A stretch of DNA of 40,482 nucleotides from Roseovarius gaetbuli (GCF_900172365.1 NZ_FWFJ01000036.1:1-40482); one strand, 5' to 3'. Positions 8,367-17,806 are shown, counted from the first letter of the stretch. Made by a program: numbers and translations. The notes: a model not told the origin generated them from the letters alone.

Positions 8367-9349
8367 CGAAATATCAGGCCGTCGGCGTTGGAAATGCCAT
8401 CGTTGATGTAATCAGCCAATGCGATGACAGCTTTTTGTCGCGGATGGGCATCGACAAGGGCGTTATGCAGCTTATCGACGAAGAGCGCGGCGAGTTCTTG
8501 TACGGCGCGATGGAAAACCGCACCCAGATGCCGGGCGGATCGGCGGCCAATACGGTTGCGGGGCTGGGCGCGGTTGGTCTCTCAACCGCGTTTATCGGGC
8601 GGGTGCGCGATGACGAATTGGGCCGCTATTACGCCGCCAGCCTGACGGATGTGGGCACCACATTCGTGAACGAGCCGGTTGCGGGCGGCGAGGGGCCGAC
8701 CTCGCGCTCGATGATCTTCGTGTCGCCGGATGGCGAGCGCTCGATGAACACCTATCTCGGGATTTCCACGGATCTTGGCCCGGATGATGTGCCCGATGAG
8801 GTGGCCGGGCAGGCGGAATTGCTGTTCCTTGAGGGATATCTTTACGACAAACCGCAGGGCAAAGAGGCGTTTCTTGCGGCGGCGCGGGCCTGTCGCGCGG
8901 GCGGTGGACGGGCGGCGATTTCGCTGTCTGATCCGTTTTGCGTCGACCGGCACCGCGATGATTTCCGTCAGCTTGTGCGCGAACTCGACATCGTATTCGG
9001 CAACGAGCACGAGTGGAAATCGCTTTATCAGACCGAAGACCTTGGCGCGGCGCTTGAGCAGGCGGCGGCGGAAAGCGGGCTTATCGTGTGTACGCGGTCC
9101 GGTCATGACGTGGTTGTGGTCGAGGGCGACCAGAGCGTGTCGGTGCCGGTGCAAGAGGTGGTGCCGGTGGATGCCACCGGTGCCGGTGATCAGTTCGCCG
9201 CCGGCTTTCTTTACGGTGTTGCCACGGGCCAGACGCTTGAGGTCTCGGGGCGCATGGGATGCATCGCCGCGGCCGAGGTGATCGGCCATTACGGCGCGCG
9301 GCCCGAGGCGGATGTAAAGGCGATGTTCCGCGAGGCAGGCCTGATCTAG
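8363..9349 (+). CDS. PfkB-family carbohydrate kinase, probable adenosine kinase
   Basis: A 328-residue ribokinase-fold enzyme. Seen: N-terminal GVGNAIVDVIS, the substrate-site motif MPGGSAANTVAG (about residues 53-64), and the PfkB signature DATGAGDQFAAGF (about residues 271-283) with the catalytic aspartate. Alphaproteobacterial proteins of this type are annotated as adenosine kinase (ATP + adenosine to AMP); another nucleoside or sugar cannot be excluded. It starts at an ATGA overlap with nth, so the two are cotranscribed although their functions are unrelated. Confidence 0.82.
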   Translation: MTKYQAVGVGNAIVDVISQCDDSFLSRMGIDKGVMQLIDEERGEFLYGAMENRTQMPGGSAANTVAGLGAVGLSTAFIGRVRDDELGRYYAASLTDVGTTFVNEPVAGGEGPTSRSMIFVSPDGERSMNTYLGISTDLGPDDVPDEVAGQAELLFLEGYLYDKPQGKEAFLAAARACRAGGGRAAISLSDPFCVDRHRDDFRQLVRELDIVFGNEHEWKSLYQTEDLGAALEQAAAESGLIVCTRSGHDVVVVEGDQSVSVPVQEVVPVDATGAGDQFAAGFLYGVATGQTLEVSGRMGCIAAAEVIGHYGARPEADVKAMFREAGLI

Positions 9350-9382
9350 CCTTCATTCGGGGCCTGAGTGTCGGCGTAGACA

Positions 9383-9415
9383 AAAACGGGCGGGGGATAT
9401 ACCCCCACCCGTTTT
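9383..9415. terminator. Bidirectional intrinsic terminator
   Basis: AAAACGGG at 9383-9390 pairs with CCCGTTTT at 9408-9415, and GGGGG at 9392-9396 pairs with CCCCC at 9402-9406 around a short AT loop. It lies between the convergent kinase and enoyl-CoA hydratase genes and has A/T runs on both sides. Confidence 0.8.
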
Positions 9416-9434
9416 CCTCGATAAGTCGACTGCG

Positions 9435-10211
9435 TTACTTGTCGCGGAACTGGGCCTGGCGTTTTTCGGTGAAGGCCGCCATGCCTTCTTTCTGGTCTTC
9501 GGTGGCAAACAGCGAGTGGAACACCCGGCGTTCGAACAAAAGGCCTTCGCGCAGCGTGGTTTCGTAGGACCGGTTGACCGCCTCTTTGGCCGCCATCACC
9601 GTGATCATCGACTTTTCCGCGACCTTCTGCGCGGCATTCATTGCCTCTTCCATCAGCTTTTTGGCGGGCACGACGCGGCTTACAAGGCCAGAGCGCTCTG
9701 CCTCTTCGGCATCCATGAAGCGCCCGGTCAGGTTCATGTCCATCGCCTTGGATTTGCCGACAAACCGTGTCAGACGCTGCGTGCCGCCAAGGCCGGCGAT
9801 GACGCCAAGGTTGATCTCGGGCTGGCCGAATTTCGCAGTGTCCGAGCAGATGATGAAATCGCACATCATCGCAAGTTCGCAGCCGCCGCCAAGCGCATAG
9901 CCGGACACGGCGGCGATGATCGGTTTGCGAATCCGGGTAATCGCCTCGCTGTCTGGTGTGAACAGGTCTTCGGTGAAGACATCGACAAAGCTTTTCTCGC
10001 TCATCATCTTGATATCGGCCCCGGCGGCGAATGCCTTTTCCGAGCCGGTCAACACGATACAGCGTACCTTGTCGTTTTGTTGCGCCTCACCAAGGGCAGT
10101 GGCCAGCTCTGACATGAGCTGATCGTTGAGCGCATTAAGCGCGTCCGGCCGGTTGAGTTTGATGAGGGCTACGTGGTCTTCTATTTCGACGATGATCGTC
10201 TCATAGGCCAT
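9435..10211 (-). CDS. Enoyl-CoA hydratase
   Basis: A 258-residue crotonase-family enzyme that hydrates trans-2-enoyl-CoA in beta-oxidation. The oxyanion-hole segments are AAGADIKMM (about residues 62-70) and [12 protein letters not shown] (about 104-115). The two catalytic glutamates are in GGCELAM and in QPEINLG (about 132-138). Length and motifs match the short-chain enoyl-CoA hydratase widely found next to mutM in Rhodobacteraceae. It lies 64 bases beyond the start of mutM on the same strand. Confidence 0.92.
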   Translation of the reverse strand: MAYETIIVEIEDHVALIKLNRPDALNALNDQLMSELATALGEAQQNDKVRCIVLTGSEKAFAAGADIKMMSEKSFVDVFTEDLFTPDSEAITRIRKPIIAAVSGYALGGGCELAMMCDFIICSDTAKFGQPEINLGVIAGLGGTQRLTRFVGKSKAMDMNLTGRFMDAEEAERSGLVSRVVPAKKLMEEAMNAAQKVAEKSMITVMAAKEAVNRSYETTLREGLLFERRVFHSLFATEDQKEGMAAFTEKRQAQFRDK

Positions 10212-10275
10212 GAAATCTGCTTTCGCTTGTTTCCGTCAGACCTGATTCATTACCACTGTCAGCCGCCGGTTCAAC

Positions 10276-11127
10276 CTATCTTTGGCATAGGGGGCAATAG
10301 AAGCTGGATCGCCCCGATTGCACGACGCGGGCGATATGGCCAGTACAGCCGGTGCGACGGCAGGGCTCGCCCTCGCGGTCGTAAACATCGAAATTGTGTT
10401 GGAAATAACCCAGTTCGCCATCGGCCTGGCGGAAATCCCGAAGCGATGATCCCCCCGCCAGAATGGCATCGCCAAGCACCTCGCGGATGATCGGAACAAG
10501 GCGTGCGGCGCGGGGTGCAGAAATCATGCCGGCCCGTCTTTTGGGCGAAATTCCCGCCCGAAAGAGGGTTTCGCAGACGTAGATATTGCCAAGACCCGCA
10601 ACGATTCGCTGATCCAGAAGGGCGGATTTGATCGGCGTGTTGCGCCCCTTGAGGGCCTCGGTTAGGTAGGTTTCGTCAAAACTGTTGCCAAGGGGTTCGG
10701 GCCCGAGCTTGGCCAGAAGCGGGTGCGTCTCGGCGGTGGCGGTCGCCATCAGGTCCATCGCGCCAAAGCGGCGCGGGTCGTTGAAGGTAATGCGTGCGCC
10801 GTTGTCCATGTGAAACACGACATGATCGTGTTTTTCCGGGACGGGGTGATCGTGGACAAATTTCCCCAAGGGATCGCCCGAAATCAGCATTCGACCCGAC
10901 ATGCCAAGATGGATCAACAGCGTCTCGCCCGAGGCCAGATCGGCGAGGATATACTTCGAGCGCCGCCGGAGGCCGAGAACCTTTTGCCCGGCAAGGCGCG
11001 CGGCCATGTTCGCCGGGAACGGCCAGCGAAGATCGGGGCGGTTGATATCGGCGCGCGCGATCACCGCGCCTTCCATCACCGGGGCAAGGCCGCGGCGCAC
11101 TGTCTCGACCTCGGGTAATTCGGGCAT
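10276..11127 (-). CDS. mutM: Formamidopyrimidine-DNA glycosylase
   Basis: A 283-residue 8-oxoguanine repair enzyme (Fpg). The start at 11127 gives [14 protein letters not shown], in which Pro2 is the Schiff-base nucleophile and Glu3 is catalytic, so the 27-residue longer frame is rejected. The C-terminal zinc finger is visible as CX4C (CRRTGC) followed by CPLCQR. Conserved LHLGMSGR lies near residue 75. It is divergent from ubiE, with 86 bases between the start codons. Confidence 0.96.
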   Translation of the reverse strand: MPELPEVETVRRGLAPVMEGAVIARADINRPDLRWPFPANMAARLAGQKVLGLRRRSKYILADLASGETLLIHLGMSGRMLISGDPLGKFVHDHPVPEKHDHVVFHMDNGARITFNDPRRFGAMDLMATATAETHPLLAKLGPEPLGNSFDETYLTEALKGRNTPIKSALLDQRIVAGLGNIYVCETLFRAGISPKRRAGMISAPRAARLVPIIREVLGDAILAGGSSLRDFRQADGELGYFQHNFDVYDREGEPCRRTGCTGHIARVVQSGRSSFYCPLCQR

Positions 11128-11156
11128 ATCTGACCTAATCTTGCAAAAGGGGCGCA

Positions 11157-11184
11157 TTGTAACCCGGCCCCGTCGCTCTATAAG
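11157..11184 (+). promoter_or_regulatory. Candidate sigma-70 type promoter for ubiE-ubiB
   Basis: TTGTAA at 11157-11162 and TATAAG at 11179-11184 are separated by 16 bases, with the ubiE start 29 bases beyond the -10 box. It lies in the mutM-ubiE divergent gap. This is sequence match only. Confidence 0.4.
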
Positions 11185-11213
11185 AAGAGCCATAGCAAGG
11201 AACGGCAAGACCC

Positions 11214-11957
11214 ATGAGCGACAAAACCACCCATTTCGGATTTGAAACCGTGCCCGAGGCCGAAAAGGCCGGGCGCGTGCGCGGCGTTTTCGGCAATGTG
11301 GCTAGCAAATATGACGTGATGAACGACGCCATGAGCCTTGGGATCCACCGCATCTGGAAGGATGCGATGATGGATTGGCTTGCGCCGCGCGCCGGTCAAA
11401 AGCTTTTGGATGTGGCGGGGGGCACCGGCGATATCTCCTTTAGGTTTCTCAACCGCGCCGGAAGCGGTCATGCGACGGTTCTTGACCTCACCGAACAGAT
11501 GCTGATTGAGGGGCGCAAACGCGCCGAGGCCGAACAGATGGCCGCAAGCCTTGATTGGGTGGTGGGCGACGCGATGGCCTTGCCATTCGAAGACAACACC
11601 TTTGACACCTACACGATCAGTTTCGGCATCCGTAATGTCACGCGCCCGCAAGAGGCCCTGAACGAGGCGTTTCGCGTGCTCCGGCCCGGTGGGCGGCTGA
11701 TGGTGCTGGAATTCAGCCAGATCCCCAATGACATGATGCAGAAGGTCTATGATCTTTATTCGTTCAACATCATCCCGCAGCTCGGGCAGCTTATCGCGAA
11801 TGACCGCGACAGTTATCAGTACCTCGTTGAATCGATCCGCCAGTTCCCGGATCAGGAGACATTCCTTCAGATGGTGCGCGATGCGGGGTTCGGACAAGCG
11901 AAATATCGCAATCTCAGCCTTGGGATCGCCTGTCTGCATTCGGGTTGGAAAATCTAG
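11214..11957 (+). CDS. ubiE: Demethylmenaquinone/2-methoxy-6-polyprenyl-1,4-benzoquinol C-methyltransferase
   Basis: A 247-residue class I SAM-dependent methyltransferase for the C-methylation step of ubiquinone synthesis. The SAM-binding motif [13 protein letters not shown] lies at about residues 64-76, and the UbiE signature [14 protein letters not shown] near residues 32-45. The C-terminus [11 protein letters not shown] is typical of UbiE. It is followed two bases later by ubiB, so the two ubiquinone genes form one transcription unit. Confidence 0.96.
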   Translation: MSDKTTHFGFETVPEAEKAGRVRGVFGNVASKYDVMNDAMSLGIHRIWKDAMMDWLAPRAGQKLLDVAGGTGDISFRFLNRAGSGHATVLDLTEQMLIEGRKRAEAEQMAASLDWVVGDAMALPFEDNTFDTYTISFGIRNVTRPQEALNEAFRVLRPGGRLMVLEFSQIPNDMMQKVYDLYSFNIIPQLGQLIANDRDSYQYLVESIRQFPDQETFLQMVRDAGFGQAKYRNLSLGIACLHSGWKI

Positions 11958-11959
11958 GA

Positions 11960-13492
11960 ATGCGCGGACCTCATAACATTTTGCGGCTCATTCGCACCGG
12001 TGCCACGCTTGAGCGGACCGGCGCGATGGGGCTTATCATGGATGCCTTCGAGGCGCCGCCCTTGGTGCGGGGCACGCTGCGGTTTCTGGCCTGGCCGTTT
12101 CAATGGCTTGGCTACAAGGGCGATCCCACGACACCGCCCGCGCCGCGCGCGCTCACGGCGCTTGGGCCGGCCTATATCAAGTTCGGCCAAATCCTGTCGA
12201 CGCGCCCCGATCTTGTGGGCGACGAACTGGCCCAGCAATTGCGGGTGCTTCAGGACAAGCTTCCGCCGTTTTCTGTCGAGATCGCCAAGCGCAGCATCGC
12301 GCAGGAACTTGGCCAGCCGGTCGAGGCGCTGTTTGACGACTTTAGCCCGCCGGTCGCGGCGGCCTCGATTGCGCAGGTCCACAAGGCACGCCTGCGCGAG
12401 GATGGCACGGCGGTGGCGATCAAGGTGCTGCGGCCCGGCATCGAACGGGCCTTTCGCCGTGATATCGACGCCTTCTATTTCGCGGCGCGCACGATCGAGA
12501 TTCTGGCCCCCGGCGCCCGACGTCTGCGCCCGACCGAGGTGATCGCGCATTTCGAGGGTGTCGTCATGGGCGAGCTTGATTTGCGGCTTGAGGCGTCATC
12601 GGCGTCGGAGTTTGCGGCCAATACCGGCAATGATGCGGGCTTTCAGCTTCCAGCGGTGCAGTGGAATCTGTCGTCGCGCCGGATCATGACGATGGCCTGG
12701 GCGGATGGGCTTCCGCTTGGGGATAATGCGGCGCTCGATGAGGCCGGGCATGACCGGGCCGTTCTCGGCGAGCGTGTGCTTCAGCTTTTCCTCAATCACG
12801 CGCTGCGCGACGGGTATTTTCACGCCGATATGCATCAGGGCAACCTTAAGGTGGCGGCCAATGGCGATATCATCGCCTATGATTTCGGCATCATGGGGCA
12901 TATCGACGAATATACCCGCCGGGTTTACGCCGAAATCCTTTACGGATTCATCCGCCGCGATTATCGCCGGGTTGCCGAGGTGCATTTCGAGGCCGGATAT
13001 GTGCCCGCCGATCGCGATGTCGATGCCTTTGCGCGCGCCTTGCGCGCCGTGGGCGAGCCGATTTTTGGCATGGATGCCAGCAAGATTTCGATGGGCAGCC
13101 TGCTGAGCTATCTGTTTGAGGTGACAGAGCGGTTTGGCATGGAAACCCGGACCGAGCTTATCTTGCTGCAACGCACGATGGTGGTGGTCGAGGGCGTTGC
13201 CCGCTCGCTTTATCCGCAGATCAACATCTGGCAGGTCGCCAAGCCGGTGGTCGAAGATTACGTCAAATCCACCATCGGGCCACGCGCCGTGCTGCGTGAT
13301 CTCGGGCGCACGGCGGCGGTTTTGTCGCGTTATGGTCCGCGCCTGCCCAAGCTAGTCGAGGACGCGTTGATTCGCCAATCCATGCCGCTTGCGATGCCCG
13401 CGCCGTCGCGTTGGCCGCGAAACGGCCTGTGGGTGCTTTTGGGGGCGTCTGTCGGTGCCGCCGCGATGTTCGCCTTCATGATCTATATCTGA
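11960..13492 (+). CDS. ubiB: Ubiquinone biosynthesis protein UbiB (ABC1/ADCK family atypical kinase)
   Basis: A 510-residue membrane-anchored atypical kinase/ATPase that supports ubiquinone synthesis. Visible hallmarks are the KxGQ-type motif YIKFGQILSTRPD (about residues 72-84), the Ala-rich loop AAASIAQVHKA, the catalytic-loop motif FHADMHQGNL, and the metal-binding AYDFGIMG. One or two hydrophobic C-terminal helices (about 488-510) anchor it to the inner membrane. The ATG at 11960 is chosen over one at 11945, which would overlap ubiE and has no better ribosome binding site. In related genomes I recall coaBC following; here a polysaccharide locus follows. Confidence 0.93.
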   Translation: MRGPHNILRLIRTGATLERTGAMGLIMDAFEAPPLVRGTLRFLAWPFQWLGYKGDPTTPPAPRALTALGPAYIKFGQILSTRPDLVGDELAQQLRVLQDKLPPFSVEIAKRSIAQELGQPVEALFDDFSPPVAAASIAQVHKARLREDGTAVAIKVLRPGIERAFRRDIDAFYFAARTIEILAPGARRLRPTEVIAHFEGVVMGELDLRLEASSASEFAANTGNDAGFQLPAVQWNLSSRRIMTMAWADGLPLGDNAALDEAGHDRAVLGERVLQLFLNHALRDGYFHADMHQGNLKVAANGDIIAYDFGIMGHIDEYTRRVYAEILYGFIRRDYRRVAEVHFEAGYVPADRDVDAFARALRAVGEPIFGMDASKISMGSLLSYLFEVTERFGMETRTELILLQRTMVVVEGVARSLYPQINIWQVAKPVVEDYVKSTIGPRAVLRDLGRTAAVLSRYGPRLPKLVEDALIRQSMPLAMPAPSRWPRNGLWVLLGASVGAAAMFAFMIYI

Positions 13493-13548
13493 AAGCGCGG
13501 CCTTTGGCCCACAGTGGCCGTTGTTTTACCGAATCGGGAAAACACGCG

Positions 13549-13577
13549 TTGTCGTGAGGTCACCAGATCGTTATCCT
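13549..13577 (+). promoter_or_regulatory. Candidate sigma-70 type promoter for yjbH-yjbF
   Basis: TTGTCG at 13549-13554 and TATCCT at 13572-13577 are separated by exactly 17 bases, 45 bases before the yjbH start codon. It lies in the 129-base gap after ubiB. Assigned by match to consensus only. Confidence 0.45.
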
Positions 13578-13621
13578 GCCTACAAATAAGAAAATGCGGT
13601 TGTGGGACAGGTAGACGATTC

Positions 13622-15736
13622 ATGAGCTTTAGACCTCGTAAAGCGCTTGCGCTGGCTTTGATTGCGTGCGGCCCGGTCGGCGTTTTGGCAAATGACCTGA
13701 CGACAACGGTTACCAACAACTATGGGATGCCCGGTAGTCTTGTCGATATGCCGACCGCCGAGATGGCCCCCGATGGTCAGATTTCGACGACGGCATCTCA
13801 TTTCGATGGTAACACCAAAACGATGCTAAGTTTTCAGATTCTCCCTTGGATTTCGGGCAGCTTCCGTTATTCGGCAACCGACAATCTGACGCCTCAGTTT
13901 TCCACGTTCTATGACCGCAGTTTTGATCTGCGGTTTCGCCTTTGGAAAGAAGGGACCTACCGCCCCGCCGTGGCGCTAGGCTTCCAGGATTTCATCGGCA
14001 CCGGCATTCTTGGGGCGGAATATATTGTTGCGTCCAAATCAATCGGCGACCGGGTGGCCGTAACCGGTGGCCTGGGCTGGGGGCGTTTGGGCAGTTTCAA
14101 CAGTTTTGGCAGCACTGGCAATCGCAAGATGTTTCAGCCAGGCGATACAGGTGGCGATTTTAGGACCGGCAGTTGGTTCCGCGGTGATGTCGCCGCCTTT
14201 GCCGGTCTGAGTTTTGATTTGACGGAGCGTCTGACATTTGCGGCTGAATATTCATCGGATGGCTATGATGAGGAAGTTGCGGTGGGGATTTTCGAGCATA
14301 AATCGCCGTTGAATTTTGGACTGAATTATCAGATCAATCCAAATATCTCGCTTGGCGCTTTTGCCCTGCACGGCTCAGAAGTCGGTGCTAAGCTGACACT
14401 GACACTCAACCCGAAAAACGCGCCTGCCCCCGGTGGACTGGAAGAAGCGCCGCTGCCCGTCAGTGCGCGCACACGGGGCACAACGGCCGATTTGAACTGG
14501 TTGATGGAACCTGAAACGCGCGCCGCGGTGAACCGTTCGGTGACCAAAACGCTTGGCAGTTCCGACCTTGTGGTAGAAGGGTTAAGTTTAGACGGACGCA
14601 CGGCGCATGTGCGGTTGAGAAACGACAGATACGACGCGCGCGCTCAAGCCTTGGGTCGAAGTCTGCGCGGGCTGAGCCGTACATTGCCGACCTCGGTTGA
14701 AACGCTGCATGTAACGTTGGTGGCGGCGGGGATGCCAAGCAGCACTCTGAGTTTCAGCCGCAGCGATCTAGAGCGTCTGGAAAATGAACCGGCGGAAAAA
14801 GCGCTCGCTGTGGCGCAATTCAGCGATCCGCTGAGCTTTGCCAATCTGCCCACGCCGACGGCCGATGCCTATCCTCAGTTCAGCTGGGGGATCGGACCAT
14901 ATCTAAGGACCAGTTTCTTTGATCCCGACAACCCGGTGCGGGCCGATGTCGGGATTAAGTTTTCGGGCGATTATCACGTTATGCCCGGGCTGATTGCGTC
15001 GGGAGAGGTTTCTGTCAAGGCGTTTGGCAATCTCGACAAAATCAACAGAACCAGCAATTCGACAATTCCGCATGTGCGCTCGGACGTTGCCAGCTATCTG
15101 GCGACCGAAGAGCCGACTATTAACCGCCTGACGCTGGCGAAATACAGCCGTCTGGGCCACAACCTGTATGGTCGTGCGACCGCAGGCTATCTGGAGCAGA
15201 TGTATGCGGGCATTTCCGGTGAGGTGCTATGGAAACCGGTCAACAGCAGCTTTGCGTTGGGCGCAGAGGCCAACTATGTCCGGCCGCGTGATTTTGACGT
15301 GCTCTTTGGTCTGCGCTCGCGCACTACGGCGGGCGGTGTCATTCCTGAATTCAACGGCCATGTTTCGGCCTACTATGATGTCGGGTACGGCTTTCATACC
15401 CAGCTTGACGCCGGCCGCTATCTGGCCGGCGATTGGGGCGCCACACTGAGCGTCGACCGCGAGTTCGCCAATGGCTGGAAGGTCGGGGCTTTCGTGACGC
15501 GAACCGATGTTTCCTCGGAGGATTTTGGCGAAGGGTCTTTCGACAAGGGGCTCCGCCTGTCAATTCCGCTGTCATGGATGCTGGGTCGCCCGGCGCAGAA
15601 AACGCTGGACACGACGATACGGCCGCTAACGCGGGACGGTGGCCAGAGACTTGACGTGGACGGCCGTCTTTATGAAACCATCCGCGACACCCATCGGCCT
15701 GACGTCGCCAAAAGCTGGGGAAAATTCTGGAGATGA
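13622..15736 (+). CDS. yjbH: YjbH/GfcD-family outer-membrane exopolysaccharide protein
   Basis: A 704-residue exported protein. The start at 13622 gives a clear signal peptide (about residues 1-23, ending VLAND). The N-terminal half starts with GMPGSLVDMPTAEMAPDGQI, a hallmark of YjbH (DUF940) proteins, and the remainder has many short alternating beta-strands with aromatic ends, consistent with outer-membrane beta-barrels. YjbH/GfcD proteins act in export of surface polysaccharide with YjbEFG/GfcABC. The stop overlaps the yjbF start by four bases. Its base composition looks less GC-rich than its neighbours, which may indicate transfer. Confidence 0.85.
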   Translation: MSFRPRKALALALIACGPVGVLANDLTTTVTNNYGMPGSLVDMPTAEMAPDGQISTTASHFDGNTKTMLSFQILPWISGSFRYSATDNLTPQFSTFYDRSFDLRFRLWKEGTYRPAVALGFQDFIGTGILGAEYIVASKSIGDRVAVTGGLGWGRLGSFNSFGSTGNRKMFQPGDTGGDFRTGSWFRGDVAAFAGLSFDLTERLTFAAEYSSDGYDEEVAVGIFEHKSPLNFGLNYQINPNISLGAFALHGSEVGAKLTLTLNPKNAPAPGGLEEAPLPVSARTRGTTADLNWLMEPETRAAVNRSVTKTLGSSDLVVEGLSLDGRTAHVRLRNDRYDARAQALGRSLRGLSRTLPTSVETLHVTLVAAGMPSSTLSFSRSDLERLENEPAEKALAVAQFSDPLSFANLPTPTADAYPQFSWGIGPYLRTSFFDPDNPVRADVGIKFSGDYHVMPGLIASGEVSVKAFGNLDKINRTSNSTIPHVRSDVASYLATEEPTINRLTLAKYSRLGHNLYGRATAGYLEQMYAGISGEVLWKPVNSSFALGAEANYVRPRDFDVLFGLRSRTTAGGVIPEFNGHVSAYYDVGYGFHTQLDAGRYLAGDWGATLSVDREFANGWKVGAFVTRTDVSSEDFGEGSFDKGLRLSIPLSWMLGRPAQKTLDTTIRPLTRDGGQRLDVDGRLYETIRDTHRPDVAKSWGKFWR

Positions 15737-16413
15737 CCATTACAGGAAACATGGTGGTGGCCGCTTTGTGCTTTGGCATGGGCTTGTCCGGGTGTTCCAA
15801 CCGCGCTGACGACGTGTTGTTATATTCCACTATCAAGGACGCGCTAAAAGTAGAGGGTAAGCCTACCCGGACGCAACCTGCGCAACTGGCCAGCGATATC
15901 ACGCAGGCGATGGCGGCGACTGATGGTCCGCTGGCCGTGGTCAGTTTTGAAAAGCCGCAGACTGCTGCGGTTATTCGCGTCGTAGAAACCAACGGGGCAT
16001 ATCGGACCTGGGGAAGCTGGGGCCGTAGTGAGCGTCGTAGCGTGACCACGCGCAACGGCCTGATCGTGGCGACGCGGGGTCTTGGTCATGACCTGATGTC
16101 GTCGGATGTGCGCGACACGCTAAACCTTGTATCGCGCCGCGAGGCGGGCCATGCCAAGCGGGTGCAGCGCTATCTTGATGGCAACAACACCATTGTTGCC
16201 GTTGAAGCGGACTGTACAATTCAAAGGGCCGGTGCGACCGAGGTGCAGATGGGAGCAGGCAAACGCGCTGTTGTCGACATGATCGAGAGCTGCGACGCGG
16301 GAGCTCAATCATTCCGAAATACCTATAAAGTTGCATCGGATGGCCGGATCCTCCAATCAGACCAGTGGCTGGGTGAGCTTTTTGGTCAGGCCGTTCTTCA
16401 ACATCTGCGCTAA
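15733..16413 (+). CDS. yjbF: YjbF/GfcB-family lipoprotein
   Basis: A 226-residue lipoprotein. A signal peptide ends in the lipobox LSGC (cysteine at about residue 21). The mature protein matches the YjbF family in layout, with the stretches VRVVETNGAYRTWGS, TRNGLIVATRGLGHDLMSSD and the C-terminal SDGRILQSDQWLG. YjbF acts with YjbH in polysaccharide secretion across the outer membrane. It is coupled to yjbH by an ATGA overlap. No yjbG/gfcC homologue lies next to it. A strong terminator follows the stop. Confidence 0.85.
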   Translation: MTITGNMVVAALCFGMGLSGCSNRADDVLLYSTIKDALKVEGKPTRTQPAQLASDITQAMAATDGPLAVVSFEKPQTAAVIRVVETNGAYRTWGSWGRSERRSVTTRNGLIVATRGLGHDLMSSDVRDTLNLVSRREAGHAKRVQRYLDGNNTIVAVEADCTIQRAGATEVQMGAGKRAVVDMIESCDAGAQSFRNTYKVASDGRILQSDQWLGELFGQAVLQHLR

Positions 16414-16429
16414 CCTGTTCCGGAATATA

Positions 16430-16461
16430 AAAAAGACCCGATCATCTGACCGGGTCTTTTT
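16430..16461. terminator. Bidirectional intrinsic terminator between yjbF and the YjbE-like gene
   Basis: AAAAAGACCCG (16430-16440) pairs with CGGGTCTTTTT (16451-16461) around a 10-base loop. The T-run on one side and the A-run on the other allow it to stop transcripts from both convergent genes. Confidence 0.88.
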
Positions 16462-16505
16462 ATTCGTTTTGTGTCCGGGGGCGTGACGCCCGCGTAACCT
16501 AAATT

Positions 16506-16745
16506 TTAGGGGGTGGTTGTAGAGCTTGAGCTTGAGTCCGCCAGTGCCACAACGAGGGCAGCGGCTAGAGCGAAACCGCCAACCATGGCAAGCGTTCCCA
16601 GACCCGAAGCGGAAGACCCTACGGGCGCAACTGCGACAAACGGATCTTTTTCTTCTTCTACGGGGGTTACGTTACCCGCCATAAGGGGTGCTGTTGTCAT
16701 TGCGCTAATCGCAACGGCCGTAGCAATAATCGAAAACTTGTTCAT
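16506..16745 (-). CDS. YjbE/GfcA-like small exported protein
   Basis: A 79-residue protein with a signal peptide (about residues 1-27, ending LMAGN), a short acidic linker, one Gly/Ala-rich hydrophobic segment (about 50-69) and a Ser/Thr tail. Small size, signal peptide, single membrane segment and Ser/Thr-rich end resemble YjbE/GfcA of the Yjb/Gfc polysaccharide operons; homology is inferred from layout and neighbourhood, not alignment. The ATG at 16745 has GGAG six bases upstream. Unlike in enterobacteria, it is convergent with yjbHF rather than heading the operon. Confidence 0.6.
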   Translation of the reverse strand: MNKFSIIATAVAISAMTTAPLMAGNVTPVEEEKDPFVAVAPVGSSASGLGTLAMVGGFALAAALVVALADSSSSSTTTP

Positions 16746-16874
16746 GACATTCTCCAAACAAGGGTAAATTCATGCGTTACTTACGCTATGACAGTGTTCA
16801 TTGCATAGTCATTCGTGAAAAAAAACCGGTATTTATCAAAAAAGCCTATTCTGGCGCATTCTTGCAACGATAAA

Positions 16875-16891
16875 TGCCCAGCATCTGGGCA
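16875..16891 (-). terminator. 17-bp perfect palindrome; weak terminator or operator
   Basis: TGCCCAG at 16875-16881 pairs with CTGGGCA at 16885-16891 around CAT. On the minus strand it lies 12 bases past the phosphotransferase stop and is followed by a short TTTAT, so a weak terminator is possible. It also lies upstream of the YjbE-like gene and could be a regulator site. Confidence 0.4.
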
Positions 16892-16903
16892 AATGTCATG
16901 AAA

Positions 16904-17806
16904 TCAGCGCAAAACCGACGCTATTGATTCTTGTGGGAGGTGACCAAGAGCCCGAGCTTCGGCGATGGTGCGGGTCTCTGCCTGCGAGTCACCCTTGGCG
17001 TGTTGCCACAGACAATAGGCCATCATGCGCCAGTGATACCAAGGGGCAAGATTCGTATATCTTTCCATCACTTTAGCATCATCATAAGCGCCCAGAAAGG
17101 CGGCTTCTTCGGCCACTGAAAGCGATGTGCCACGATAGGCCAATTGCATCGCCGGCGACAGAAAGATCGCGATATCCTCGCATGGATCGCCTGTCGCGGG
17201 GCATTGCCAGTCAATCAAGCGCCAGTCGCGGCCCGCCCCGATGATATTTCCGGCAACGGGGTCACCATGCAGCATGCAGCTGGCCCCAACCGGTGGAACG
17301 ACCACCACCGGCATCAGCGTGCGGGCCCAATCGGCCAGCGGCTTTGGGCATAAATCAAGAATCATCTCGCCTTGCCGTTGTAAGGCGCGACTACCATTGG
17401 GAGGCGTGCGCAGGCCCTCTGGCGCATCAAGACGGTGTAGCCGTTTCAGCAGCCTTGCCACCGGCGAAGGGTTGTTTTTCCAAGTCTCGCCCTTGAGGTG
17501 TTCATAGATCACGCATTGGCCAAATGGCGTTGCAAAGTGATCGACAAGACGCGGCGCAAGGTTGTGCGGTTCAAGATGGCGCAATGCCCGAATTTCATTC
17601 GCTGGATCATTGGGGAAAAGCGGATTCTGGCTGTTCTGCGCAAAGAGCTTCGCAACAATCTGGCGTGCCCCGTCCGTCACACGCCAGGTTTTATTGGTGC
17701 GCCCGCCGTCAAGCATAACCCAACGCGCCGTGTCGCCGCTCAGGCCGCGCGCCGCGACCAACTTGGCCAGCTCATCAAGGGCGTGATCTGAAAGGGTGGC
17801 CTGCAT
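16904..17806 (-). CDS. Phosphotransferase of the APH/choline kinase family
   Basis: A 300-residue kinase-like protein. It has the Brenner-type catalytic motif LHGDPVAGNII (about residues 179-189) and the metal-binding LIDWQ (about 198-202), as in aminoglycoside phosphotransferases, choline kinases and thiamine kinases. The N-lobe has a Gly-rich loop LDGGRTNKTWRV (about 32-43) and an ATP-site lysine in IVAKLFA. Chromosomal copies of this kind usually phosphorylate choline-like or thiamine-like compounds rather than give drug resistance. The substrate is unknown. Confidence 0.78.
   Translation of the reverse strand: MQATLSDHALDELAKLVAARGLSGDTARWVMLDGGRTNKTWRVTDGARQIVAKLFAQNSQNPLFPNDPANEIRALRHLEPHNLAPRLVDHFATPFGQCVIYEHLKGETWKNNPSPVARLLKRLHRLDAPEGLRTPPNGSRALQRQGEMILDLCPKPLADWARTLMPVVVVPPVGASCMLHGDPVAGNIIGAGRDWRLIDWQCPATGDPCEDIAIFLSPAMQLAYRGTSLSVAEEAAFLGAYDDAKVMERYTNLAPWYHWRMMAYCLWQHAKGDSQAETRTIAEARALGHLPQESIASVLR

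Noticed and set aside
16904..17806. Aminoglycoside resistance gene
   Set aside because: The catalytic motif fits the broad APH/choline kinase fold, but nothing links it to resistance elements and the neighbourhood is chromosomal. A metabolic kinase is likelier.
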